Of a stretch of 47,427 bases of DNA, positions 25,642 to 34,334 are shown piece after piece. The stretch lies in the IMG/VR virus record IMGVR_UViG_3300028284_000012, positions 1-47,427 of that record; one strand, 5' to 3'. The DNA comes from a virus. Below the pieces are notes generated by a model. The model was not told the DNA's origin, searched no databases, and saw nothing but the letters and a program-made list of their open reading frames with translations. The number at the start of each line of letters is the position of its first letter. Positions within the stretch are counted from its first letter, which is position 1. Both the position numbers and the translations under genes were made by a program.

Positions 25642-26790
25642 ATGTCAGAAGAAGTAAAAGAAGAAGGTTCTTTTAAAATAAAAAAGAAACCAGGTAGACC
25701 TAAGAAACTTACCAAACAACAAGAAACTATAAAAGTAGATTTATCTAAAAAAGAAGATCCTGTAGAAGAGGAAGTAGCAAAAGTTGTTATTGACGAAGCT
25801 AAGGAAGAGGCTGTTAAAGAAGAGCCAGTAAAAGAAGTTGTTGAAGAAAAAACTGAAGAAACTACTGAAGTAAAAGTAATCCCAATACAAGAGATTACTG
25901 AAAAAAAAGTAGAAGAAGTAAAAGAGCCAGTTATAGAAACTGCTCCAGAGCCAGCTAAGCCAGAGGTTAACTTACCAGAAAATGTAGAAAAGTTAGTTAA
26001 GTTCATGGAGGAAACAGGTGGTACAGTTGAAGACTACGTTAGATTAAATGCTGATTACAGCAATGTAGACGACAACGTTTTAATTAGAGAATACTACAAA
26101 CAGACTAAACCACATCTAGACATCGAAGAGGTAAACTTCTTATTAGAAGATAACTTTTCATTTGATGAAGATATGGATGAAGAGCGAGATATAAAGAAAA
26201 AGAAACTCGCCTTTAAAGAAGAAATTGCTAAAGCCCGTAAATTTTTAGAGGACACTAAGAGTAAATACTACGACGAAATCAAGTTGAGACCCGGCGTAAC
26301 TCAAGACCAACAGAAAGCTACTGACTTTTTCAATAGATACAACGAAGAACAGAAAATGGTTCAAGATCAACACAATAGGTTCCAAAGTAACACTAAAAAC
26401 TATTTTAACCAAGAATTCAAAGGTTTTGACTTCAATATTGGTGAAAAGAAATTTAGATATGGAGTTTCGGATACCGACGGTGTTGCTAACACCCAATCTG
26501 ATCTAACTAATTTTGTTGGGAAGTTCCTAAACGAAAAAGGTGAAGTAAAAGATTACGCTGGTTACCACAAAGCCATTTATGCTGCTGAAAATGCTGATAC
26601 AATAGCTAATCATTTCTATGAGCAAGGCAAAGCCGATGCTGTAAAAGATGTGATGGCTAAATCCAAAAATGTAAGTAACGAACCTAGAGTAACATCTACA
26701 GGTGATGTATTTATTAACGGGATGAAAGTAAAAGCAATTAGCGGTGTAGATAGTTCAAAGTTAAAATTAAGAATAAATAAAAACAAATAA
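25642..26790 (+). CDS. Capsid scaffolding protein (probable)
   Basis: 382 residues between portal and MCP genes, the usual scaffold position. The first ~110 residues are a Lys/Glu/Val-rich disordered stretch (KEEPVKEVVEEKTEETTEVK), then a helical middle (KKKKLAFKEEIAKARKFLED-like block around 190) and a C-terminal region ending TSTGDVFINGMKVKAISG near 355. High charge and helix content, absence of Cys and position support a scaffolding or assembly protein that leaves or is retained inside the head. No protease motif seen. The leader ATTATATTATATTATG also occurs before the gene at 28338. Confidence 0.8.
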   Translation: MSEEVKEEGSFKIKKKPGRPKKLTKQQETIKVDLSKKEDPVEEEVAKVVIDEAKEEAVKEEPVKEVVEEKTEETTEVKVIPIQEITEKKVEEVKEPVIETAPEPAKPEVNLPENVEKLVKFMEETGGTVEDYVRLNADYSNVDDNVLIREYYKQTKPHLDIEEVNFLLEDNFSFDEDMDEERDIKKKKLAFKEEIAKARKFLEDTKSKYYDEIKLRPGVTQDQQKATDFFNRYNEEQKMVQDQHNRFQSNTKNYFNQEFKGFDFNIGEKKFRYGVSDTDGVANTQSDLTNFVGKFLNEKGEVKDYAGYHKAIYAAENADTIANHFYEQGKADAVKDVMAKSKNVSNEPRVTSTGDVFINGMKVKAISGVDSSKLKLRINKNK

Positions 26791-26807
26791 CTTAAAACTA
26801 AAATAAA

Positions 26808-28274
26808 ATGGGAGACATAATAAGTAACTCACCGGGTTTAACTCCTGCTCCAATTAAAGGGCAAGCATTAAACTCTAATTACTTAAGCTTCACTGACGCA
26901 GCTGGCGGTGGAACTTTTGCAAAACAATATCTACCTGAGCTTTATGAAGCAGAAGTAGAAAGATACGGAAACCGAACTATTGGTGGTTTCTTGAGAATGG
27001 TAGGAGCTGAAATGCCTATGACTTCTGATCAAGTAGTTTGGTCTGAGCAAAATAGACTTCACATTTCTTATAAAGATGTAACTACAGGCACTGGAGCTGG
27101 TAATTTAGCTAAACTTAACATTACAACTGGTGTTGGTAACGAATGTGCTATTAAAGTTAATCAAACTATCGTTGTGCAAGGCGCTGAAGGCGAAATGACT
27201 GCTTTAGTAACAGGTGTTGGTGCTGTAAGTGGCGCTGGTGTTTGTATAATAGAAACTAAACCTTATACAAATGCTGACTTCTCTACAGGAGCTGCTGGTT
27301 TATTTTTAGCTGCTGGATCTCCAGTAACCGTGTTTGTTTACGGTTCTGAGTATGCTAAAGGATCTCCTGAAGCTAACGGAACGTTAACACCTGCTTTTAC
27401 TCAATATAATAACAAGCCTATTATATTAAGAGATGAGTTTGAAGTTAACGGTTCTGATGCTGCTCAAATTGGTTGGGTTGAAGTTGCTACTGAAGATGGT
27501 GCTTCTGGATACTTATGGTATTTAAAAGCTGAGTCTGAAACTAGACTAAGATTTGAAGACTACATGGAAATGTCTATGGTTGAAGCTGAGAAAAAATCAG
27601 GTACTTCTACTGTAGCTGTTGAAGGTTCTGAAGGACTATTTGCCGCTATTAAAGACAGAGGTCAAGTAATGGATGCTTTTTCTGGAGCTGGTTTAGGTTC
27701 TGGAGCTTTGGCTGATTTTGATAAAATCCTTAAGCAGTTAGATAAAGAAGGTTCTATTGAAGAAAACATGCTTTTTTTAAACAGAGAGCTAGCTTTAGAT
27801 ATTGACGATATGTTAGCATCTGTAAACGGTTCTACTCAAGGTGCTGATGGTACTGGAGCTTCTTATGGTTTGTTTAATAACGAATCAGAAATGGCTCTTA
27901 ACTTAGGATTTTCAGGATTTAGAAGAGGTTCTTATGACTTCTATAAGTCAGATTGGAAATACCTAAATGATGCTTCTACAAGAGGTGTTTTAGGCATGAC
28001 TGCTTTGGTTCCTGGAAGTACTGTTGAAGGTGTTTTAGTTCCTGCTGGAACTTCAACTGTTTATGATCAAATACTAGGTCAAAACATCAGACGTCCTTTC
28101 TTACATGTAAGATATAGAGCTTCTGAAACTGAAGACAGAAGAATGAAGTCTTGGATCACTGGTTCTGTCGGTGGTGCTTATACTTCAAGTCTTGATGCTA
28201 TGAAAGTTAATTTCTTATCAGAAAGATGTTTATGTGTTCAAGGTGCAAATAACTTTGTGTTATTCCAATCTTAA
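26808..28274 (+). CDS. Major capsid protein (HK97-fold, predicted)
   Basis: 488 residues. The N-terminal block has YLPELYEAEVERYGNRTIGG, MVGAEMPMTSDQVVWSEQNR and RLHISYKDV, a combination conserved in major capsid proteins of marine and crAss-related podovirus-type phages. Later blocks include FEDYMEMSMVEAEKKSG (spine-helix-like) and FGSDWKYLNDASTRG-like residues near 385, with the last strand VNFLSERCLCVQGANNFVLF. Ala/Gly/Ser rich, as expected for a capsid. It lies after the scaffold gene and is followed by a strong hairpin terminator, the usual arrangement for the most highly expressed virion gene. The HK97 fold itself is inferred. Confidence 0.92.
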   Translation: MGDIISNSPGLTPAPIKGQALNSNYLSFTDAAGGGTFAKQYLPELYEAEVERYGNRTIGGFLRMVGAEMPMTSDQVVWSEQNRLHISYKDVTTGTGAGNLAKLNITTGVGNECAIKVNQTIVVQGAEGEMTALVTGVGAVSGAGVCIIETKPYTNADFSTGAAGLFLAAGSPVTVFVYGSEYAKGSPEANGTLTPAFTQYNNKPIILRDEFEVNGSDAAQIGWVEVATEDGASGYLWYLKAESETRLRFEDYMEMSMVEAEKKSGTSTVAVEGSEGLFAAIKDRGQVMDAFSGAGLGSGALADFDKILKQLDKEGSIEENMLFLNRELALDIDDMLASVNGSTQGADGTGASYGLFNNESEMALNLGFSGFRRGSYDFYKSDWKYLNDASTRGVLGMTALVPGSTVEGVLVPAGTSTVYDQILGQNIRRPFLHVRYRASETEDRRMKSWITGSVGGAYTSSLDAMKVNFLSERCLCVQGANNFVLFQS

Positions 28275-28287
28275 ACAAAACAATTAT

Positions 28288-28315
28288 AAGGTGGTCGAAA
28301 GGCCACCTTTATTTT
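28288..28315 (+). terminator. Intrinsic terminator after the capsid gene
   Basis: AAGGTGGTC (28288-28296) pairs with GGCCACCTT (28301-28309) around a GAAA tetraloop, nine pairs with one G-U, followed by TATTTT. It stands 13 bases after the MCP stop. The GNRA loop and T-rich tail make it a good terminator or 3' stabiliser for the capsid message. Confidence 0.85.
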
Positions 28316-28337
28316 AATTATTATATTATATTATATT

Positions 28338-29087
28338 ATGGAAACAAAAAAAGAAAAGTGGGAAATGAAAGATAGACATTATCTTTTAAAAGGTATGAAA
28401 CCTTTAACTTTTATACTAAGATCTAGATCTAATAGAAGACAACCTTTGTTATATTTTGATGAAGAAAAAGGTCACAATAGAGAGTTAAGATACTCTACTA
28501 ATCAAAAATCCCCGTTTGTTGATGAGCAAGATGGTCAATCAATGCTAGGCCATATTGTATTTGAAAATGGAGTACTTCATGTACCTAAAAATCAACAATC
28601 ATTACAAAAATTATTATCTTTATACCATCCTTTTAAAGATAAAAAGTATTATGAATTTGACTCAGTGGTTGAAGCAGTCGATGAATTAGAAGATTTAAAC
28701 TTACAAATAGAAGCTTTAAATTTAGCTAAAGATATGGACGTGGATAAAGCAGAGGCTATAATGAGAGTTGAATTAGGTTCTGATGTAACTAAGATGAGTA
28801 CTAAAGAACTTAAAAGAGATTTACTACTATTTGCTCAAGACAGTCCAGAATTATTCATAGAACTTTCTAATGACGAAAATGTCGAACTTAGAAACTTTGG
28901 AATAAGAGCTGTTGAAGTTAGCATTATAAAATTAGCTAGTGATCAAAGAACATTTAATTGGGCTAGTAATGGTAGAAAACTAATGACAGTTCCTTTTGAT
29001 GAAAACCCATATTCAGCGTTAGCTGCTTGGTTTAAAACAGATGAAGGTCTTGAAGTTTACAAATCTATCGAGAAAAAGTTCAAATAA
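28338..29087 (+). CDS. Conserved head/connector-region protein, function unknown
   Basis: 249 residues. The N-terminal half is beta-like (HYLLKGMKPLTFILRSRSNR, SMLGHIVFENGVLHVPKNQQ); the second half is helical and contains DMDVDKAEAIMRVELGSDV, KELKRDLLLFAQ and the strongly patterned NFGIRAVEVSIIKLASDQRT, ending AALAAWFKTDEGLEVYKSIE-like helix (about 230-246). It resembles proteins placed between MCP and the tail-ring genes in related marine phages as I recall, without a described function. Bracketed by two terminators, it may be expressed separately. Candidate head-completion or decoration protein. Confidence 0.7.
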   Translation: METKKEKWEMKDRHYLLKGMKPLTFILRSRSNRRQPLLYFDEEKGHNRELRYSTNQKSPFVDEQDGQSMLGHIVFENGVLHVPKNQQSLQKLLSLYHPFKDKKYYEFDSVVEAVDELEDLNLQIEALNLAKDMDVDKAEAIMRVELGSDVTKMSTKELKRDLLLFAQDSPELFIELSNDENVELRNFGIRAVEVSIIKLASDQRTFNWASNGRKLMTVPFDENPYSALAAWFKTDEGLEVYKSIEKKFK

Positions 29088-29105
29088 CAAGTGACTATAA
29101 TTATA

Positions 29106-29131
29106 AGGGGCTACATTAGTAGCCTCTTTTT
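29106..29131 (+). terminator. Intrinsic terminator
   Basis: AGGGGCTAC (29106-29114) and GTAGCCTCT (29119-29127) form a nine-pair stem (one G-U) with an ATTA loop, followed by an uninterrupted T-run (29127-29131). It lies between the genes ending at 29087 and starting at 29144, and is the second strong terminator within 850 bases. Confidence 0.85.
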
Positions 29132-29143
29132 AAAATATTAAAA

Positions 29144-29848
29144 ATGGCAATAAGCGTAGATACTGTATATAAAACTGTATTACTTATTTTAAATAAAGAG
29201 CAAAGGGGTTATATGACACCTGATGAATTTAATAAAATAGGTAGTCAAGTACAAAGAGAAATATTTGAGGCTTACTTTGAAGACTTAAATCAACAGCTAC
29301 GTATTCCACAATCTGATGTAGAATATTCAGATAGAGTTGCTATTACGGATGAAAAAATTGCAGAATTTAAAACTGAACTAAATCCAACAGGTACTAATCC
29401 CTTTATAGTGCCTGATAATTTATATAGACTAGGTTCTATTACTTATGAGCCAAACGCTAGTACATATAAAGAAATACAAAGAGTAGGTAGAGCAGAAATA
29501 TATAATATTAGAAAAGCTCCTTTAACTGCACCTACTACTAACTATCCAATATACTTATACGAAGATAATAAAGCTTTAGTTTATCCAGATACAATAACTA
29601 ACGCAGCTCATGTCAAAATGCAGTACGTTAAAAAACCTACTGATGTAAACTGGGCGTATACTACAGGTAGTTTAGGTCAATTAGTTTACGATACAGCAAA
29701 CTCTATTGACTTTGAACTACATAACTCTGAAAGAACAGAAGTAGTTTTAAAAATGTTATTATACCAAGGTGTAGTAATAAGAGATCCACAAATAGTTCAA
29801 GTTGCAGCATCGAGAGTACAACAAGAAGAAGTAAACGAAAAATCATAA
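29144..29848 (+). CDS. Tail ring/adaptor protein
   Basis: 234 residues. Starts with SVDTVYKTVLLILNKEQRGY then MTPDEFNKIGSQVQREIFEA and YFEDLNQQL, a helical block typical of ring or adaptor proteins under the portal in crAss-like and related podovirus-type phages. The middle is beta-rich (PDNLYRLGSITYEPNAS; YPIYLYEDNKALVYPD; VKMQYVKKPTDVNW), and the C-terminus is a helix (RTEVVLKMLLYQGVVIRDPQ). Located between head and nozzle genes. Probably one of two stacked connector rings joining portal and tail tube. Confidence 0.75.
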   Translation: MAISVDTVYKTVLLILNKEQRGYMTPDEFNKIGSQVQREIFEAYFEDLNQQLRIPQSDVEYSDRVAITDEKIAEFKTELNPTGTNPFIVPDNLYRLGSITYEPNASTYKEIQRVGRAEIYNIRKAPLTAPTTNYPIYLYEDNKALVYPDTITNAAHVKMQYVKKPTDVNWAYTTGSLGQLVYDTANSIDFELHNSERTEVVLKMLLYQGVVIRDPQIVQVAASRVQQEEVNEKS

Positions 29849-29851
29849 TAA

Positions 29852-30730
29852 ATGGGACTTATAACAGAAACTAACGCTGAATACTACACTGGAAATAATT
29901 ACGGTAGTTACATATATATAAGTCTAGATGATATTATAAATAACTTTATAGTAGCTTATATTGGAGCTGGTAAGTTGATACCATCTGCTAAAAGAACTGA
30001 TATAATGTTTCACGCTAAAAGAGGCATGCAAGAGTTTAGTTATGATACTTTGAAAGTTATTAAATCACAAGAATTAACTATACCACCAAGTTTATCTATA
30101 ATAATACCACAAGACTACGTTAATTATGTTAAGTGTTCTTGGGTAGATGATGCTGGTGCTAAACATATTATTTACCCTACTAGAGTAACTTCTAACCCAA
30201 CTGAGCTACCAATACAAGATAACACTGGAGAACCAACTCAAGATCAAGCGGGTGATAATTTACTATCAGCACAGTCTCTAACTGAGGAGAGATGGCAGAG
30301 TCAAGATCAAACAAATAATTGGAGGCCAGATGATTACAAGCATCCATTTAATGAAGGTTTAGTAGGTCAAAGATATGGCTTGCAACCTGAAGAAGCTCAA
30401 GTAAATGGTAAATTTACTATAAATGAAAGAACAGGTACATTTTCTTTTTCAAGTGATTTAGCAGGTAAGTTAATTATATTAGAATACATATCTGATGGTT
30501 TAGCTGTTGACTTAGACATGAAATTACCTAAAATGGCAGAGCAAGCAATGTACATGCATATAGCTTATTCTATACTATCAGGTAGAGCTAATGTTCCTGA
30601 GTATATAGTTAATAGATTTAAAAGAGATCGTTCTAGCGCTCTTAGAACAGCTAAGATACGTTTAAGTAATATAAAGATTGAAGAGATAGCTCAAGTGTTT
30701 AGAAACAAATCTAAATGGATTAAACATTAA
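29852..30730 (+). CDS. Second ring/tail-tubular-A-like protein
   Basis: 292 residues, three bases after the preceding gene. Helix SLDDIINNFIVAYIGAGKLI, then RTDIMFHAKRGMQEFSYDTL, and a strand PSLSIIIPQDYVNYVKCSW represent the adaptor helical bundle and beta insertion as seen in T7 gp11-like proteins. The C-terminal AEQAMYMHIAYSILSGRANV and VNRFKRDRSSALRTAKIRLS forms the last helices. It most likely assembles as a ring below the portal and above the nozzle protein encoded next. Family placement is by pattern and gene order. Confidence 0.75.
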   Translation: MGLITETNAEYYTGNNYGSYIYISLDDIINNFIVAYIGAGKLIPSAKRTDIMFHAKRGMQEFSYDTLKVIKSQELTIPPSLSIIIPQDYVNYVKCSWVDDAGAKHIIYPTRVTSNPTELPIQDNTGEPTQDQAGDNLLSAQSLTEERWQSQDQTNNWRPDDYKHPFNEGLVGQRYGLQPEEAQVNGKFTINERTGTFSFSSDLAGKLIILEYISDGLAVDLDMKLPKMAEQAMYMHIAYSILSGRANVPEYIVNRFKRDRSSALRTAKIRLSNIKIEEIAQVFRNKSKWIKH

Positions 30731-30732
30731 GT

Positions 30733-33700
30733 ATGCCAGAAATTAAAAATACTTTCTTAAAGTCTAAGATGAATAAAGACTTAGACGCTAGACTTGTGCC
30801 TAATGGTGAATATAGAGACGCTCAAAATATTAGCATTAGTAGATCAGAAGGTTCAGACGTAGGCGCTTTAGAAAACGTATTAGGTAATACAAAGCTAACA
30901 AGCTTTAAAACAAATTTAGGTTATTTAGAAGATTCTAAAAATACTGCAAAGTATTTTGCTTCAGATGGCGACGTTGTTTTAAGTGGTTTAGAAGTTATTG
31001 GCTTTCATATGGACGTAGCTAATGATAGAATATTTTTATTTTTAACAGACTATTCAGACGCTTCTAATGATAACTTAAGTAATTTTGCGCCTGGAGACAT
31101 AACTACATCTGTTCCAAATCCGCCTAGTCCTCCCAATATAACATTCAATGCTAAAGGCGCTGCTTGTTATATAGTTCAATACAACGTTTCTAATAATAGC
31201 TACAGGGTTCTTTTAGGTGGGAAATTTCTTAACTTTTCTAAAACACATCCAATAATAAATATTAACATAATAGAAAACATGTTATTTTGGACTGATAATA
31301 GGAACCAGCCAAGGAAAATAAACATAGACTTTGCTAATAACAATAGTTATGAACTTTCAGGAGCTGATGATCCTTATTATTACAACGAAGACCACATATC
31401 AGTTGCTAAGTTTGCTCCATTTGAGTCTATAAGCTTTTTAGATACTTCAAATAAATCTGGACTAATAAATGTTTCAACAGAGTTTTTTCCAGCTCACATT
31501 ATAAACACTCTAGGAAGTGTTCATATCGCTGGTTCTAATGTATTTAATTTAAATTTCGAAGGAACATCCTATAGTATAACTGGTAATAATCCTGATTTAA
31601 AAATTGGTGATCAAATATTTTTTCCAGTGCAACTAGGTCTAGAAAACTCTATAGGTGATCCAGCTCCAATTGAAGAAGAATTAACATATGAAATAACAAA
31701 TGTTAGCGCTTCAAATCCTTTCATAGCAATAGTCGGAACTGATTCACCTCAAATAGTTCAAGATGCTGTTTTTCAAATAAGAAGAAAAAATCCTGATTAC
31801 GATGAAAACTACAAAGGTGATGAAAACTTATTAAAAGAAGAATTTGTTAGATTTAGTTATAGATTTAAATACGACGATGGAGAATATTCTTTAATAGCTC
31901 CGTTTACTCAAGCTGCTTTTATACCTGAGCAATTTGGTCATTTTATAGGTGATGATGAAAACGTTGTGCTTCAATCTGGAAATGTTAAGTTTATGGAAAA
32001 CGACGTTTCAAAAGTAAAGTTAAATATAAAACTTCCTGAAAACGCTAACTCTATAAATGACAAGTTAAAAATTAAAGAAATACAAATACTAACTAAAAAT
32101 TCAGACGATATAGCTGTTAGAGTTGTTGAAGATGTACCTGTTTCAAAGCTATCTTCTAATAGCACTGTTAACTATGTATACGAATATTTATCTTCAAAAC
32201 CTATAAAAACTTTACCAGAAGCAGATTTAATAAGAGTGTCTGATAAAGCGCCAATAAGAGCTTTAACTCAAGAGGTTGTAGGTAATAGACTTGTGTATGG
32301 TAACTTCATAGACAAGCACGCTACGCCTGATTACTTACAATATGATTTAAAGTACAAGGAAAAAACAAATAACAATTTCACTAAAGAATTTCCAAACCAC
32401 ACTGTCAAGCAAAATAGAAGCTACCAAGTTGGTGTTGTTCTTTACGATAGATATGGAAGATCATCAAATGTTATACTTTCAGATGCTGAATCAATTACTA
32501 GTGAATTTTTTAATTCAACTATATATGCACCTTACACTAATTTTGGAGCTAACTCTGTTAATTATTGGGGTAATTTTTTAGAATTTACTTTAAAAAACCC
32601 TATCCCACATTCTGATAAAATTGGTTACCCTGGATTATATTCAAGCACCAATCCAAATGGTTATTATAGTTATAGAATAGTTATAAAACAGCAAGAACAA
32701 GAGTATTACAATGTGTACACTCCAGGTGCTTTAGCTGGTGAATTAATATGGGATACTAAAGTTGAAAATAAAAGTAATTTAACAGTTGCTGATGTTACTG
32801 CCAATATAGCAGATTATTTGCCGAGTTTTCATAGTGAAAATAGAATAACATTACTAAACTTATTTGGAGACAACATAAATAAAATTCCAAGAGAACTTAA
32901 AGAAGTAAACGGTAATGACACTACTTTTGATAGTAGAGTTTTATTATACAACAGAGTTAATCCAGTTGTTATAAATCCTTCTGTTGGGAATATAACAATA
33001 AAAAATACACAATCTGTAGTAAGTGAAAAAGGTGAAAAAGTAGTTTCTATAGAGCCTTTTAGAGAATTAGGATCTTGGGCAAACACTAAAGGTAATATAT
33101 ACCCTTATCAAAGCGTAGAAACTCAACATAGTATTCCTCAACCTTTTTATCCTTATTTTGCTTCAGAAGACTCTAACAATGATTATTCTTATAATTTTCA
33201 TGACATATTTTTTAATTCTTCCGCGAATCCATTTATAGCTAAAATTGAAACTGACTTTAAAATAGGTGGTACTCCTGCATATAGTAACTCAGTGATAGAT
33301 GCTACATCTTCTTCAGATATGGCTGGTGCTAAAAGACAAATTGAAAGATCTTGGAAAAACTTAGGTGTTTTTGAAACTAAACCTACTGAATCAGTTTTAG
33401 ATATATATTACGAGACTTCTACATCTGGTTTAATATCAGATTTAAACTCTGCTTTTGAAGCTGGAGCACCTTACAGTTTAAGAGACGAAAATGGAAATGA
33501 CAGTGTAACTGGTTCTTTACAGTTTATATTATCAGAAAATGATGCTTTAGGTAGTCCTGCTACGCTTTGGTTAGAGTGTTTTGACATTAATGGAAATTCA
33601 GCTCCAGCTACAGCTATGAGTATGGATATAGTTATTGATGGATCTAGTCCTTTTAATGATAGAACTTTAGATTTTACTATAGAACAAGATGTAGCTCCTA

Positions 33701-34302
33701 ATTCAAATCGCTTTAGAATTAAAAGTAATGCTTTGTTCATGTATGGAGAAAATGCTAACACTTTAGAAAGCTATACTTTTCAAATACTTGTGACAGCTGG
33801 AGGTATAAGTAATATATTAACACTTAATAATTGTAGATTAGTAAACCAACCTCCACCAATATTTAACATGTTTATAGATGGTTCTTCTACTAATTATGAT
33901 TTAACTACACTTCCAATATTACCTAATCAGACAGAGCTGTATTCTTCTGTGATACCTACTGGCCAGTTATCTAATCTAATAGGTTTTGAAGTTGTTAGAT
34001 TTACAACAAGAAACGGTAGTGCTGATCCTGATAGAAGAAAAGATCAAATAATATGTAAGGTTTTGGACTCTAATGGAGATGCTCACCCTTACTTATATGT
34101 TGATAATATTAGAGGTAATGGCTCTAGTTTAAACCCTAATTTATTTGTAGTACATCCTAGATCAAATGCTATAAGAAAAGAGTTAACAACTCAAGGTCAA
34201 CAACTTACTACTTTATTTAATGTTGTAGTTTACGACAGTAATGGTAATGGTGGGCCTTCTGGTTTTACAGAATTTAGTAGAACTATAACTTTTGAAAAGT
34301 AG
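30733..34302 (+). CDS. Tail nozzle / tail-tubular-B-like protein
   Basis: 1189 residues. The N-terminus KNTFLKSKMNKDLDARLVPN followed by GEYRDAQNISISRSEGSDVG and ALENVLGN is the signature start of podovirus nozzle (T7 gp12-like) proteins in marine phages. Next come beta-propeller-like blades (for example MLFWTDNRNQPRKINIDFAN at about 178) and a DRYGRSSNVILSD motif near 575. The long C-terminal part (after about 760) is beta-rich, Asn/Ser/Thr heavy and may be an added tail-tip domain. Start is ATG 30733, two bases after the ring gene. Longer than the T7 homologue (about 794). Confidence 0.85.
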   Translation: MPEIKNTFLKSKMNKDLDARLVPNGEYRDAQNISISRSEGSDVGALENVLGNTKLTSFKTNLGYLEDSKNTAKYFASDGDVVLSGLEVIGFHMDVANDRIFLFLTDYSDASNDNLSNFAPGDITTSVPNPPSPPNITFNAKGAACYIVQYNVSNNSYRVLLGGKFLNFSKTHPIININIIENMLFWTDNRNQPRKINIDFANNNSYELSGADDPYYYNEDHISVAKFAPFESISFLDTSNKSGLINVSTEFFPAHIINTLGSVHIAGSNVFNLNFEGTSYSITGNNPDLKIGDQIFFPVQLGLENSIGDPAPIEEELTYEITNVSASNPFIAIVGTDSPQIVQDAVFQIRRKNPDYDENYKGDENLLKEEFVRFSYRFKYDDGEYSLIAPFTQAAFIPEQFGHFIGDDENVVLQSGNVKFMENDVSKVKLNIKLPENANSINDKLKIKEIQILTKNSDDIAVRVVEDVPVSKLSSNSTVNYVYEYLSSKPIKTLPEADLIRVSDKAPIRALTQEVVGNRLVYGNFIDKHATPDYLQYDLKYKEKTNNNFTKEFPNHTVKQNRSYQVGVVLYDRYGRSSNVILSDAESITSEFFNSTIYAPYTNFGANSVNYWGNFLEFTLKNPIPHSDKIGYPGLYSSTNPNGYYSYRIVIKQQEQEYYNVYTPGALAGELIWDTKVENKSNLTVADVTANIADYLPSFHSENRITLLNLFGDNINKIPRELKEVNGNDTTFDSRVLLYNRVNPVVINPSVGNITIKNTQSVVSEKGEKVVSIEPFRELGSWANTKGNIYPYQSVETQHSIPQPFYPYFASEDSNNDYSYNFHDIFFNSSANPFIAKIETDFKIGGTPAYSNSVIDATSSSDMAGAKRQIERSWKNLGVFETKPTESVLDIYYETSTSGLISDLNSAFEAGAPYSLRDENGNDSVTGSLQFILSENDALGSPATLWLECFDINGNSAPATAMSMDIVIDGSSPFNDRTLDFTIEQDVAPNSNRFRIKSNALFMYGENANTLESYTFQILVTAGGISNILTLNNCRLVNQPPPIFNMFIDGSSTNYDLTTLPILPNQTELYSSVIPTGQLSNLIGFEVVRFTTRNGSADPDRRKDQIICKVLDSNGDAHPYLYVDNIRGNGSSLNPNLFVVHPRSNAIRKELTTQGQQLTTLFNVVVYDSNGNGGPSGFTEFSRTITFEK

Positions 34303-34334
34303 TAATACAATATAAAAACAAGTGATAATATATT

